64,000 nucleotides of DNA. Source: Verpa conica (lineage: Eukaryota; Ascomycota; Pezizomycetes; Pezizales; Morchellaceae). The notes below the pieces were generated by a model. It was not told the origin of the DNA. It saw only the letters and a list, made by a program, of their open reading frames with translations, and ran no database searches. Shown one piece after another: positions 47,629 to 60,300 of the stretch. The DNA is taken from contig JAUFSD010000025.1 in assembly GCA_033030425.1 (NCBI GenBank), positions 744,001 through 808,000 on the forward strand, given 5' to 3'. Both the position numbers and the translations under genes were made by a program. How positions within the stretch are numbered: the stretch's first letter is position 1; every line of letters begins with the position of its first letter.

Positions 47629-49156
47629 TGGGATTTCTTGGGCAAGGAGCTGCAAATGTTTCTCTTACAATGTTTGGAGGTAAGCTACATAGATACATCA
47701 GATACCTTTGTTTATATTAGAAGCGGGGAAGGTATTTCGGCCACGTCGAGTACAGGCTAGAGTCTAGCACATCATCGTCGTTCACGGATCACGAGTCCAA
47801 AGTTCACGGACCGTATCTGGCGTCCCTAAAACCAAATAGCTAGCCGTACCACTGAAGAAAAACAGGTTGTTCATCAGATAATGACGCGGTACCCAACCGG
47901 CGAGACAATCCATTGTATATTATGTCATCTCGAGGGATAATTTTCAAAATAGCCACCGGGGTCCTTATAAGGAACGGAACCCACGTTTAAATCCAAACCC
48001 GAGATTTTATTGGTCACTCGAGCTGAACATAGTTTTGTTGAATGATTAGCATCAGAATTAGGGGGGCCTGAAAATATCTTTCGGAAAAAAATCTGTCTTT
48101 TCTTTTCTTCGTATATGGTGCTTTAGGATAGCCTTTTTAGTATTAAATAGGTTTTTTCTCATCCCTGCCTACTACAAGCAGCACGGGTCTGGGCATGAGC
48201 CTAGCATGCAGTATACCTCGAGTGATCCCTAGTGGTTCACCCCAGCACGATTATTCATAAGCAGGACCGGCGAGCCCAAGTTGGAAGACGCTTTCTCGGT
48301 TAAAGCTATTTACTCCTAGAATCATTCATTGGCTACTAACCACCACTGATTACTAATAACTGATATTGCACCTCGTGTACCTAAGCAGAGCTAACAAAGA
48401 TACATGTAGTTTCTATCTAGAGGGAAATAGTAACAGTTTACAAATGGAAATAATAAACTCGAAGATCTGACTAAAAAGGAAACCACTCAACATACCCCCA
48501 GGATCAGGCATGCCAAGTTTGACTTCTCGACATGAGTGATACCGGGAGTACGTTAACGACCACCACAAAGTATCGGGTTACTCTAAAAATAGGCAGATAG
48601 AATAAAATGCACAAGTAATGAAAGGGGGGGTGGTAATAATTATATTACCATGAGGTCGGTTTAGATGCCATATTCTCGAAGCGCGGTATGCGTCCGCGGG
48701 CTATCCACCGGGTCCCGGCACGAGTAACAGCCGTACCAACCAATATCGTCGACTCTGGGTGGGGGCGTTTATTGGTATACCGAATGGCTTCAGTGAGGAT
48801 TTCGCTTCAACCAAAGATACACATAGTGTATTGGATTGGGATGAGGTAATAGGCTCGGTATGGGAAGAGGTATAAATCATGGTATTACCCGATGATCCAG
48901 CTGTATTAAGGCGGTTCTATAGTCGTGGGCCTGATGTCCATTTATAGAGGATCCTGTTCATCGATGGGAATGCGGTAGGTATCAAGAAGAAGTATACAAC
49001 ACTGTGTAAAGCCTTGTAATTCAGTATTGTGAAATACACGGAGGGGTTCAGGGCCTAGGTCGGCAAGTACGCGTTTAAGAGTAGATTTGGTGAGTAGCTG
49101 TTTAAAGTGGTTCGTACTATTCCTTAGGCAGACAAGGCTTTCAAGTGGCAGGAGCC
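47629..49156. other. Gene-free region after the half-kinase
   Basis: No kinase C-lobe and no other supportable gene. Short A/T and G runs only. It ends at the hAT-type MITE. Confidence 0.45.
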
Positions 49157-49308
49157 CAGAGGTTGACTTGGGCCGGCCTATTTAATAATATGGGCCAGCC
49201 AAACCCTCTTTTAGATGGCCCGGGCTTGGTTTTTCCATAGTAATCTGTTATCTGGTCCGGTCCGGGCTAGGCCAATCCTTTGACCGGACTGGCCCAAGTC
49301 AACCTCTG
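49157..49308. mobile_element. hAT-type MITE
   Basis: A 152-bp element with perfect 18-bp inverted ends (CAGAGGTTGACTTGGGCC and its reverse complement) and a perfect 8-bp target duplication CAGGAGCC (49149-49156 and 49309-49316). CAGRGG ends plus an 8-bp duplication are diagnostic of the hAT superfamily. It has no coding capacity. Confidence 0.92.
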
Positions 49309-49316
49309 CAGGAGCC

Positions 49317-50192
49317 TGACAACAATAAGTAGGATTTCGATAGGGAGATCTATTAATCTTTCGGAATCGGTGATGTTATGATGAACTGGTTGGCTATCTT
49401 TGGAGACTGGTATTACTTGGGTACTTTAGGAATCATTTGCAAGGTATTCATGACTACCGGCTACTTGGCTAGTGTTCGAGGCTGACATTGCTTCGGCGCT
49501 GACTGAGTATTAGCGAATTGGAATACTGATGTAAAAGACTTACTAGAATTCAGAAAGGCCCCTGGCTATATATTTATAACGAAGAACTACGCATAACAAG
49601 GAAGAATTATCAAGAGGAATGAAATTTACATTCTGTCTCACTAGACCTTTCAGTGCCTCTCCACACTCGAATTAGTGCCCCTCCCCCCTCAATTTACGCC
49701 GTCATGCAGAACCAGCAACCCTCCAAGTATCTATCACTCATATTTTGCCTTGATACAGCCGATAAAGGTAGGTCTCCGTCCCGTCATCCTATTTGATCGA
49801 GTTTGCTTAAGTAGCTATCCGTATCAATGAACTTGAATCTTTCATATTGCAATAAGAGTCATAGAACCACCTCAAGACAGTGCTAGATATCCAAGGAATG
49901 TTTTCATACTGAAGATCACTATCCCACTCATGCAATCCTAGTATGACCGGTTAGATGAGTATACAAACAACTCTACATCAGCAAGAAAAGAGGGCACTAG
50001 TAGTACGCCCCAGGGGTACTACTCCTCTCTGCACTCCTGCACACTGCCGTGGCATTCTCTCGCTCGCTCCATGCTCCCACAGTAACCGCCACTGGCATAA
50101 TACCACTCTCAATACTCCCTATTCTCTTATTCTCCCACTCTCCTGGAGCCTCCATTGTGCCAGTACAATAATATCTCCAGTACTCCCGGCTA
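49317..50192. other. Intergenic
   Basis: No supportable gene. A 130-codon ORF covering 49955-50347 runs through the MITE fragment and into the tRNA gene and is therefore spurious. Confidence 0.45.
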
Positions 50193-50294
50193 GTGTCCGT
50201 CACGGGGGACTCGCTACCCCAAACTGCCCTGAACAGCTTCACGGGGCGGGTTTTTCGGTCAAAATTTGCCCCCGAACCGCCCCAAGTCGGGCGC
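50193..50294. repeat. One-ended fragment of the TA-flanked MITE family
   Basis: TA followed by GTGTCCGTCACGGGGGA matches the terminus of the element at 4591-4932, then GGGGCGG and CGAACCGCCCC blocks. The other end is missing. It stops about 40 bp before the tRNA-Val gene. Confidence 0.65.
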
Positions 50295-50332
50295 TAAAAC
50301 TCTATAACACTATCACAACAGCTGAGACACAA

Positions 50333-50410
50333 GATTCTGTGGCGTAGTGGAAGCGCGTCTGCTTTACAAAAAACCGCAGAAGGCCGCAGGTTCGAACCCT
50401 GCCAGAATCA
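50333..50410 (+). tRNA. tRNA-Val(TAC) with a ~6-nt intron
   Basis: Acceptor stem GATTCTG/CAGAATC is perfect, with discriminator A. D-arm GCGT/GCGC around AGTGGAA, anticodon stem TCTGC/GCAGA, T-arm GCAGG/CCTGC enclosing TTCGAAC. Anticodon TAC is at 50365-50367. Thirteen nucleotides separate the anticodon stem strands instead of seven, so a very short intron of about 6 nt must be removed. Confidence 0.82.
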
Positions 50411-50773
50411 TCGTCTACTTCATCTTTTTTCTCTCTACAGGAGATATACCCCAAAGTTCCCCAGAGACTAAGTCGAGTGATATACTGTGACTTATCTCGA
50501 GAAATACGATACCCACTCTTGACTCCGCGCAATAGAGTACAAATAACTTAAGGAAAAGTTCATAACTTATGTTCTTTAGGTAATAGAACATAAGAGAACC
50601 CCCAAAAATCTCAATTAGTGTATGCTCGTTTTCACGTAGTGTCACTTGAATATAAGCGAAGAGATACATATATTCCCTTGCGCCCCCGGGAAAACAGAAG
50701 AATCGTACCATCAAAAGCTATAATCTAGATCCGCCGTTCGCCTGGCCTACATAAGCTCCACTATCGAACAAAA

Positions 50774-50874
50774 TGGAGACGCGGGGAATCGAACCCCGGA
50801 CCACCTCTATTCTAGAGCTATCATCAATAATGATTAAATGCTAAAGAGGTATTATACCACTAAACCACATCCCC
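50774..50874 (-). tRNA. tRNA-Ala(AGC) with a 29-nt intron
   Basis: On the minus strand, acceptor GGGGATG pairs with CGTCTCC, discriminator A. The anticodon stem CCTCT/AGAGG encloses TTAGCA plus a 29-nt intron. The T-arm CGGGG/CCCCG encloses TTCGATT. The D-stem is weak. It lies 36 bp beyond the SET gene's stop codon, on the same strand. Confidence 0.85.
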
Positions 50875-50909
50875 ATATGTTACACCACCACCACAAGCTT
50901 TCAACAATC

Positions 50910-51464
50910 TCAATTATAGCTCAAATCCCACGTTATGAGTACTGCTTCAAGATCCTCTTCCAGACACCGCTCACATCTGCAGATAAAACCCCAAGCCTGT
51001 AAACACCGCCTCCTCCTATCCAGATCGAGCTTTAACATATCAAGCGAATCTGCTAAATAACAATGCGTAATCTCCTCGCCACATTCAATATCCCTCAGCG
51101 CCACGATCTCCATCCTCCCTGTTCTATCACACCATTCGTGTTTCGCATTAGGACAGCAGCTATGGTTTATCCTAGAAATGACTTCGAAAACCGCACTTTC
51201 AACGCCACACGATAGTAAAAGCTGATTTCTTCTCCAGATTCCCCAGACTTGGAGGATGTGTATTGGGCAGGGCTTATTACTCGTAGGAAGGGAGTGATAT
51301 CTTTGTAATGTGTCACCCTTGAGGTTAGAGTAGTTGCTGAGTAGATAAATGGAGGTAGATCGGAAGAGTGGCGCCTCAGTAATGATTTTGGTACCCTGGG
51401 GAATTTGGACGGTTGCAAAAATCCCTTTTCCGTTCCCGGGACTGGGTTGAATTTTGTAGCTCAT
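50910..51464 (-). CDS. Small SET-domain protein
   Basis: 184 residues in one exon. SET motifs in order: GKGIFATVQIPQGTKIITEAP at residues 12-32, INHSCCPNA near 97 (NHSC, SAM and substrate site), RDIECGEEITHCYL near 125 (the GEEI..CY motif), then the cysteine-rich post-SET CRCERC near 163. This compact layout without a MYND finger is common among fungal SET proteins related to SMYD/SET5 that methylate lysines; the substrate cannot be told. The start ATG at 51464 is preceded by poly-C/poly-A runs. It is probably a complete gene. Confidence 0.75.
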   Translation of the reverse strand: MSYKIQPSPGNGKGIFATVQIPQGTKIITEAPLFRSTSIYLLSNYSNLKGDTLQRYHSLPTSNKPCPIHILQVWGIWRRNQLLLSCGVESAVFEVISRINHSCCPNAKHEWCDRTGRMEIVALRDIECGEEITHCYLADSLDMLKLDLDRRRRCLQAWGFICRCERCLEEDLEAVLITWDLSYN

Positions 51465-51618
51465 AGTTTTGGGGACTTAGGGGGGGGGGTTTGATTTGGT
51501 TTTGTAGTCGGTATGGGTTTCTTAGGTCTGGAAACTAGAGGGGTTATTTTTTTTTTGGTTATTAGAGGTAGAATGTAATGTTGTTCGCCTCTTATATCCA
51601 ATGTCCTAGATAAGAGTA

Positions 51619-51900
51619 ATGTATGCGTCAGTTACAAAAAATGTAGCAATAAGGGGAATGAAACGTGAAAGGCCGGCTATACAGCGCTTAAAACAAATCA
51701 ATACCTCTTCCCCTAGAAAGCCGATTCATAAACCACAACCTCACTTCTTGAAACAATACTCCCCGCAGGATTCCCTCCTAACCGTCCCCCGCGCAATATT
51801 TGTACGACTTAAGCAAGGCGATACGGATGATTTTATGAATATGTTCATCAACCATATTTATGAACGATACCAAAAGAGACGGCCGCCTAAATTAATATAA
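51619..51900 (+). CDS. Possible small basic protein (93 aa)
   Basis: An ATG-started ORF rich in Lys/Arg/Pro (e.g. RKPIHKPQPHFLKQY) ending in a predicted helical, basic tail (MFINHIYERYQKRRPPK). I recognise no family and see no intron. It may be a real short gene or chance. Confidence 0.2.
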   Translation: MYASVTKNVAIRGMKRERPAIQRLKQINTSSPRKPIHKPQPHFLKQYSPQDSLLTVPRAIFVRLKQGDTDDFMNMFINHIYERYQKRRPPKLI

Positions 51901-52790
51901 TTATATATGAACCAGACCTAGGATATTAGCCGGTCCGAATACGTAATAGAGACCACTACCCACAAAGTCACCCATCCCAAAAAGAACAAACAGCCTCCTC
52001 CAAACAAACATTGCAACAACTATTCGTGTTAGATACTGTAACATTCCATTGACTTCTTGACTATAGAAGCTTGGTTAGTTTGTGTTAGTGCTCGCCGGAA
52101 AGCTGCATGCCTTCAATAAACTAAACATATAAGAAGCCTTATCTCAACCCTAACCCTCATACTTTAGTCCGAGTGATACACTATGATGACACCTCCTCCC
52201 CCCTGTAAGTCTGTCTCGGAATAACCTAACCTGCAAGCCACATCCGCCACCGCTGGCGATCACCGATGCACCAAATCGTGACGACGACCGATGAAAATAT
52301 TGATTCAGAAGGAGCCCAGTTGTCGATCTTATCTTTCCATGTGACAGCTGTCATTCGTTTCAAAGGGTGCTCGGACCAGTGAGTGGTTGAGGAGCCCCAC
52401 AAGTTGAAACAAATAACTACTGCTACCCGAACATAATGTAGTTAGTCTAGCAAGCGCTGGCCTAGGCCCTACTTTCGAAAGTTCATAGAAAGAAAAGGGA
52501 GATTCAATCTTCAGGAGGTAGGCAATGCAAAGTATGTAGAATCGTAGCGAATTTATTTTATAAGTTTTTGTTTTCCAAACACCCCACATCCCAAAAGTAC
52601 TCGCAAGATAAAAACACAATGCAATGTAGAAGAAAAACCCCCAAAGTGACATCAAACTTAAAAATGAAAAGACAAAAGAAATGAGTGTAAAAGATGATAA
52701 ATGCAGTAAAAGATCAGCCACCCCTAAGATATCAAGCGACAGAAAAGAAGAAATAATATCTAAAACGTTTAAGAAGACAGATACAAACAG
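51901..52790. other. Intergenic
   Basis: Contains CCCTAACCCT at 52148-52157, a two-unit telomere-like tract. A 130-codon minus-strand ORF at 52329-52721 is hydrophobic but low in support and lies just beyond the 3' end of the DUF8035-like gene. Confidence 0.4.
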
Positions 52791-54138
52791 CTATCGAATG
52801 ATCACAGTCTCGCCCCTTCTGGTTTTCGTGGTCTTAATAGTCTCCCTCTCATCCCTGCGCCTGAGCTCCTTCTCTCTTTCCTTCCATTCCTTCTCCTCAA
52901 GCTTCTTTTTCTTCTCCTCTGCCTTCACCCTTGCCTTGTACGCCTCATGTTCATCTCTTGAGCTCCTGGTGATATCTGCCTTCTCCTCTAGCTTTTGTGC
53001 TTTCTCTTCAGCTCGAATGGCCTTTTCCTCTGCTCTGCTTAGGCTACTTTGTGGTAACGGGAAAGAAGGTGTCGTATATGTAGTCGTGATCTTCGTCGAT
53101 GGTGCTCTAGAGACTTTTCCATGAAGTGGGATAATAATTGGTTCTTCAGTGGTAGTAGTAGTAGTAGTGGTAGTAGTGTGAGAGAAGGACTCATGAGATC
53201 GGTTGTTGTTGAGATGCGCAATGTTTTCGGATGTCAATGGGGTTAGTGGGCGTTCTCCAGGATAGTGATGTATTACTCTCTGCTCAGTGATTGCGGGAGG
53301 AGAAGGAGCGTAGGGGATGGCGTCATGAATTATTGCCTTCTCGATGAATGTGACCGACTTTCCTGATCCATTACGACGACCTAGAGGTAATAATGTTAGT
53401 TCCTGACCAAGGTACGGGGGGATGCTCTCAAGCTAGGAAAGAGAGAAATACAGTGGACTCACGTCGGATCTCTTCAGTTAGATCCACCAATCGTTCGATC
53501 TCGGTTCTGTCAAGTGCCCGTAGAATAACAAGAGCACCATCGTGCTCTTCAGTCCATGGAAGCCCCATCTCCTCGACTGCTTCTTTGTTGACTAGCTTGC
53601 GTGGGAATCGGGTGCGTCCCCTGCGTCCAACATCGGAGCCTGTTTCAATGGAATCATCATCGAATTGCTCAATGCCAGGATAGTACTTGCTATAGCCGCG
53701 AGTGAAGCTTCGATCGCCAGAAACCGACCGATGGCGTTCCATGGAAGATGCTGGGACCATCAAGGCTTGACCGGAATAGTCGGAGCGGTAGGTTCGACGC
53801 TCAGTTAGAGGAGCAGAGAGGGGGCCGGAGCCAACCCGCTGAGATGGGCCACGGATGATAATTGGTGCTGGACGACCCTCAGAGTGAGTAGAAAGTCGTC
53901 GGGTTCGGGTGCAAATACGTTCATGTTGTTGTTGTTGATGTTGTTGGTCTAGATGAGTTCCCGAACCAGACCATGGAGTGTTGAGGGGAAGAGAAGCATC
54001 GCATGATGAGCAGGTAGACTCAGCAGGAGATGGAGGCCTAACAGGAACAAGGATCTGAGTCCGTGGAGGAGAGCGAGAAAGGTTGAGTCCTCCAGTGGAG
54101 TTCCTGTAGGGGTTCTGTGCTGTGTAGTAGCTACTCAT
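52791..54138 (-). CDS. DUF8035-like, Ser/Arg-rich protein
   Basis: Two exons (54138-53463, 53380-52791) joined over an 82-nt intron (GTGAGT donor, AACTAAC branch, CTAG acceptor), 421 residues. The start MSSYYTAQNPYR at 54138 is the first ATG; sequence 5' of it is open but lacks an ATG. Residues 1-165 are low-complexity (Ser/Pro/Arg, with a QQHQQQQ tract). Residues about 172-227 (RTRFPRKLVNKEAVEEMGLPW, then a VILRALDRTEIERLVDLTEEIR stretch) match the conserved core of fungal DUF8035 proteins. Exon 2 adds a Thr10 tract and a 70-residue charged helix (EEKKKKLEEKEWKEREKELRRR) likely to be coiled coil or single alpha-helix. Function of the family is unknown. Confidence 0.72.
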
Positions 54139-55984
54139 TTTATTTTCTGGGCTGTGACGAGGGTCCTTAATGGTTACTGATTTCTGGGGGGAGCCGAGAT
54201 AATTATACAATTAAGTATGAGTGATGGAGTATGATGGAGTTTAGCGGTGAGAGTCCTAAGAGCTTGATGATGCTGGTGGATGATGAGCAGAAAGAAAGCT
54301 CGAAGGGGGGGGAGGAACGAGAAGTTTTATACACCCACTCCGTTCCCCGCACCGAACACCTCTTCTCCCTCGCTGATAGCCGTTTCCTAGCTACGGGAGC
54401 TACAGTGCCACAAGCAGGATTTCCCCGAGCTACTGTTTCACCCAGGAATGACCAGTCGGCACTGTGCTCAGCTGCGTGATTGGTGTGATTGGTGTAGACA
54501 GGGTGCAACAGGGTGTGGGCTGCCTGTGGCTGGCCTGGGCATGGGTGTGGTGGTGTGGGTGCAGCTGTGTCGACAGCCGAGTGACCTTGTGGAAACTCCC
54601 AGCCGCATTGCGCCCACTACGCCATAGACGTCTGGGGTATCATAGAAACGCCATGGTCAAAAAAAATAGCGCAACTCCCCTCATACGCGAGCCACTAAGG
54701 AAGGGAGGTACCAGACCAAACAGCTGTGATCTAACCTTGCGGAAGTCGCCCAGAGATCATGTCCCAAGCCCCCTATTGGTCTGGTAGTCTATTCTAGACT
54801 GCCAGTATAACATATTTGGCCGTTTCCCCTCCCCCCAGCATCAAGAAAATCATCATTTCTCACGCACAGACTGAACTAAACCAGGGCACCAGAATCTGTG
54901 GCTGCTGGGCGGTGATGATTGATGAGTTGGCAATCCTAATTCTGCATGATGTCGCTTCGCCGGAGGGCGGCCGAGGAGCAGGACGCGCGCAGCGTTTCGC
55001 GCCGGGGTGTGTAGAAAGACGTCGATCGCTGTGAACTCGGAACTTTAGTCTTAGATCTCACGGTTTTGCCTTGGAAGTTCGGTTAGGACCCTGGCCAGCA
55101 CCCGTGCGTTGAGAAGAAAACGCCAAGAGGGGTTTCTGTGACGTCACTTTGACCATTATCTCATTCCTGGTGCGACAAGCTTTATCCCAACCTTACGCGT
55201 CACCCCTGTCTACCCGCCCACCGTGCTGGCTGCGGCGAGCTTTCAAAGGCCCTGTCAAACATCAGTTCAAGAAGTTGCTTCTTCGTGCCTCAAAGGAACA
55301 TAGAATATGCACGGAAAAATATGTTTCACCGCCATAAAGCGGCTCTGCTCGCGGCTCAAAACGGGCGGTTCCAAATTGATTCCCAACGCTGAAAACATCA
55401 CGTGAAGATGAAAAGGCTGACTGCAGAGAAGATCCAATGCCAGCTCACCACCACCTTTCCCCGTGCCCGGCGTCCAGAAAGCCTTCTACTGACTTAGGAC
55501 AGTTTCTCCGGGGGAAACACAGCCCCGACGCCGAAAGCTTGGCCGGTTGGGTGACTTGAAACAGCAGAAACTACATGTATCGTGAGATTTCAAATCTACT
55601 AGTTAGGCAGCATCACGAACTGGACTTGGCTGTGCTCATTTCTCCCCTCCGCCCTCTCCCTATCGCTGGGCTGCAGTTACAGGGCAGGGTGGGCATGCAC
55701 TCAACCAAGGTTGAACTAAGGTTTTTGTTTCGGCCTAGATGACCAAATCTCAGCCCATACGGCCGGGGAGCGTAACAAGGATCCCATCCCCGGAATAGAA
55801 AGGTCCCGCATTTATCTCCCGCAAGACTATCAATATTGCTCACAGGTACTCCCTGTCTGTCACTCTATTTCCTCCCACCAGCTTTGAAGCGAAGGGAAAT
55901 TTTTTTTTCTCATCCCGCTTCCTGGTTTTCACATCGGCTAGTAGTGTGACAGAAGCAAGATCCTTAACATGTATTCTACACACG
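54139..55984. other. Gene-poor region
   Basis: Upstream region of the DUF8035-like gene followed by sequence with only short ORFs lacking recognisable features. No RNA gene or inverted repeat that I can support. Confidence 0.4.
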
Positions 55985-57393
55985 GATGTGATTCAGACAG
56001 TAATATCAAGTGTCCTTCTAATTCCCGCAGGTCTGGCCAGATGGGGATACGAGATTGTTGTGCATTTGCAATAAAACTCCCCTGGACGCAGCCCATCTAT
56101 CAATATCTGCAATGCAGGTAACAGGGGTTGATCCCTCCATGTCAATTTTGAACGTCCCTGCTTCCACGCCCTCTCCATCGTCAATAACTCTCTGTATGTT
56201 GTTGGAATCCAGGTAAGGGACAGCGGCTTGTATACCTAGTGAGGCTGAACAGGACAACACACTAAAATGCAGTATTACGACCTTGTCTACCTACAATTGT
56301 TATTTCTAAAGAGGCTAGATACGCCCGAGGCTCTACACCAAAGAGAATTTTCGAGCGCGAATCGCGAAGCGGCTCAAATATTCTTTTTGTAGGTACATAC
56401 ATGGTGGGGAAGTAAGGACTACTTCCGAGAGTAGTCTGCATGACTATTTTTTTAATTTCTTTTTGAAAAGAGTCAATGCAACACGTTAGGTAGATCATCC
56501 ATGCTATCCGATCATCTGTTCCTGGACACATCCTGTCGAAATCTGGAACAAGGCTTCGCGTATTGAGTTTACTGAGTTGTATTGCTTGCTGTAAGGGGCT
56601 CTGCTCCAGGCTGCTAACCACTCAGAATATGCTGTAAGTCATAAAGTTCAAGAGTAGTTTCTGCTGAACTGAGGTAACTCAGTCTGGCTGACATCAGTAC
56701 TCTCAACGGCAAGTACCGAAAACACTGCTTCAGGCAGGATGCCTTATGTGTTCCCAGACACAGCATCTCATAGTCCGTGGAAACAAACCCGAAGTTTCAC
56801 ACATGCACAATACACATCTCTCTCATCACCACAGCCGTAGATACTGACTCTCTTTCTCCCCATAGCCCAAAATTATCTATTGATTCCTTCCCCACAACCC
56901 AATACGGAATGATCTACAACCCATCTTGTTTCTAGAATGCTCATCCCACAGCTGAAACGAAGATCATCTCGCCACCAGGCATATTAAAACGAACAACTCA
57001 TCACTTTCCCAAGCCCCTCATTCGAGACTCCCCCTCAATCCCATTTTCCGGTAAGTAGGGGCAGAAAACCAGGAAAAACGAACGAACAAGCGCCGGCTGA
57101 ATACTGACTGACAGCACATTTTGGAGCATCTAATACAAAAACGGACTCCCGTATGGCGAAACTTACCCCGGGTAGTGATCATTGGAATCCGTGGCAGAGA
57201 GGTGGGGGATATTTTTTCCCTTGAGAGGTGTGGCGGTGTATTCTAGGCTTTGGATCGATGGGTAACGGGGATGATTATCTTTTTGTTGTTCAGCGTTGGT
57301 TCCTGTCGTTGACATTGATAGGCAGGGTCGAAGTATCGATGTGCAGATACTTTGTTCGTGAATCGCAGAAGGAAAACTCTTTCGTTCTTGCAT
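55985..57393 (-). other. Possible multi-exon gene or relic, unresolved
   Basis: Three minus-strand blocks look more protein-like than their surroundings. 57393-57178 ends at a strong GTAAGT donor. 56621-56290 (TRSLVPDFDRMCPGTDD, RIFEPLRDSRSKILFGVEPR) ends near a possible GTAGGT donor. About 56240-56020 reads IQAAVPYLDSNNIQRVIDDG then STPVTCIADIDRWAASRG. I could not join them into one frame with good splice sites and do not recognise the family. Confidence 0.22.
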
Positions 57394-60300
57394 CGATGCT
57401 CAGGACTGGCTAACGCAGTGTGATAAGCCAGCAGAAGTATATGCCGTTAAACATGGCAGCTACGAAGAATCTGAACATGGAACTAGCTAGAAACTACTTT
57501 CAATCTGTCTTTGACCTTGTGCACCCGCGACTATTTGGATTCTTGTCACTTCCCCCAAACGATCTTATCTTGGGTATCGTGCATCGGGCTTTCGATATTG
57601 AAATCCCCCACGTTACTACCCACCCAATGAGATGGGATGACTTATGGATAGGGTTCCCTGCGCCGGACACCAGCGATGTGGTCTGATGCCATACTAATCA
57701 ATCACAAGCGAGGACAGAACCCTTGAATTTTTTTTCTCGATTTCAAGGGTCCATTCACAAGCTTCTTGTTTCTTATTCCTAGGTCTCCCTTGGTTTTCCC
57801 CTCTGTCAAATTACCTGATCGCCTAGGATCTCTTGTCTTGCGTGTCTAACGGTGCATGCTTGACACCCCTACTAACCAATAGAAAATAGAACTTGTATGG
57901 GTCCACCCTTGTAAGTTAACTCTTTTTATATTTGGTCTTGGCAACTTTGCTTTGGGATAAGCGTATGTCGGCGGGTTCCCACACGGAAGTAATGACTGAC
58001 AAACAGGATCGTAGGTGTGTTGCAGAACACAAACATAGGAAGAAAATAATACCCTACTCTGCCTTATTCCGTAGGCTGGATAGATACGTGGCATCGGTGG
58101 CGACTCATCCGCGGTATCTCTTTAACTCTCAGCTCGGCGGTATCTCTCAATAGCTTACCACATAAGAGGTGCTACAAGCACATGACAATTAATTATGCAC
58201 GAAGAAACACTTGTAATAACATATAATTAATATTACTAAACACTACACGACCATAAACAGCCTCAATATCTCTGCGCATTTCTAGCTGGTTTCTTCTGAT
58301 TTTTCCTGTGGGTCTCATTTTCTCTTGTTCGAATCATATCTCACGTGAGTACGTGCAGAAATCGGAGCTCCCAAACAGGTACCTTTCGAAAAACATTTGT
58401 TTGGGTGTTCTTCTAGGCTCCTACAACTGGGCATCCCTTTTAGCGGATAGTGACCAGTGGTATCTAAAGGATCGAAATTAGATACTGCAGGGAATGGGAT
58501 CTCGCTTTCCCATATTTCCCTACGATCAAGATACATATCAGAGCAACAGGATCGATTTTTTTATATCTAGTTACCCTACTTTTTTATTCGAGCGTTACCC
58601 GAATGCCTTTCTTGGAAAATGTGGCTACAATGAACTATATCTCCCGGATCTACCGGTAGCTATCTTTCAGATAGCAACTCTTTAGACGGTACCAATCTTT
58701 AGCTAGATTATATCGCTCGAAAATTCAGTGGACAGCAATACATGCACATACCCGAATCCTGTCCCGCACAAGTGAGTGGTCAGTAATTTCTCTAGAATCA
58801 TGAACCCTATCCCTGCTCCAATCCGTTTGACGCTCATATTCTCGTTTATGCAACCAGATAAAAACGGCGAATCAAACGGCTGCGATTTCTGACTGAGAAT
58901 CAGAAGAATCAAAGCGATATGCACTAGATGAAATGCGAAGTGACGTTACAGAATGACCTGTCACGGCTGGCAATATACGTTAACGTCACCCCGTGCGGGG
59001 AGGGCTACTCTGGATACTTTGGGGTCACTGCCACCCTCACACAGGAGGCCCATGCACGAGAGTAATCATCGAGCGTTCATCGAGCGTCCATGGTTTGCTT
59101 GACTAAATGCAAGTCATTAGTGTTTCCTGTCTAACTTGAGAAGACGTCACGATGTAGATACAAGCTGAAGAAAGTATGATAACAATGGGGATCGTTTTGA
59201 TGTAATATTTCTTTTAGGCCTAGGTCCTTTAGAAATTCCGGAAAAGGTTGGGTAAAGCGTGTTCTCTCGGCTTACCTTGTCATTGGTACACGACAGAGTA
59301 TTTTCACCAATGAAAGGTCCTCTTTTAAGAAACCGAGCAATCTTGGGCCATCCATAGGTCCCGAGATATTGTATCTTACGTGGCCCCCATGAAGCCGCTA
59401 TTGGCTCGCCTTTTATCGATTGTTATGTCATATATACACTGGTACAGCCCGCCTCCTATTAAACTAGAATCTGCCTTTCTTATTCATCCTTGTATTATTT
59501 TGGCCCAGCTCGACCTTTTTAAGGCTTTTTAGCCCTTTCCTCCTTTCCTCGGGAACGGCCTCCAATGTTTTTACCTCGCCTCGGTTTCTTCCGTGAATCC
59601 CTTGTTGGTATTTCCCCACAGGATGGGCCTTTGCAGCTGAGAACTGACTGAAACATTATCGACTTGCTCATGAACACAATTACGTATAAATACTCGCAGC
59701 TGCGCATCGACCATTACCTGAGCAATCCATCCTACAGGATGGGCCGCGATCGTACGCTTATTGGTATAGGGTGCAATCCACCGCTCTACATAATCGGAGG
59801 AGGAAAATTGAACTATATACGCTGATACGATGGCCAGGGATTCTCCTCAAGCTTTTGCTTTGATGCAAAGAACTATAGCCACCGAACTCCAACTCTTAAA
59901 GCTACATATACTTTCCTCCAAATTGGCCTAAGCGGGAAATACTTAAACAGGTCTAAACATGAACCACTAAAACGTACTCAACATATTAAGAGGATCCGTA
60001 ACACCGGCAGTTGAAATTCGACACAATCATAGAGGCTTCTTCCTATCGATTTCGGCGTGCTACCACCGGCAGATTTCCTATTCTAGTTTTCTCCGGACAA
60101 ACGTCCGACTATGCCTCGTTCGGGTCTATCGGCTTATCGGCAGATCACTAACCAAGCTCGGGGTTCAGAATCTCAACGGATCGGCAATTCGCAACACTAG
60201 GCTAGAAACGCCATCTTCGACAAGTTGATTTCGTATACACTCTCGAATTAGGTTTTTTTTCGTCATTTCACTCTCGGATATCGTCTAGAATATCGATTAG

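Noticed and set aside
53150..53180. GTA/GTG trinucleotide repeat as a microsatellite
   Set aside because: It encodes the Thr tract in exon 2 of the DUF8035-like gene.
57420..57686. 88-codon ORF thought to be F-box-like
   Set aside because: The LSLPPNDL stretch is too short and lacks the rest of an F-box.
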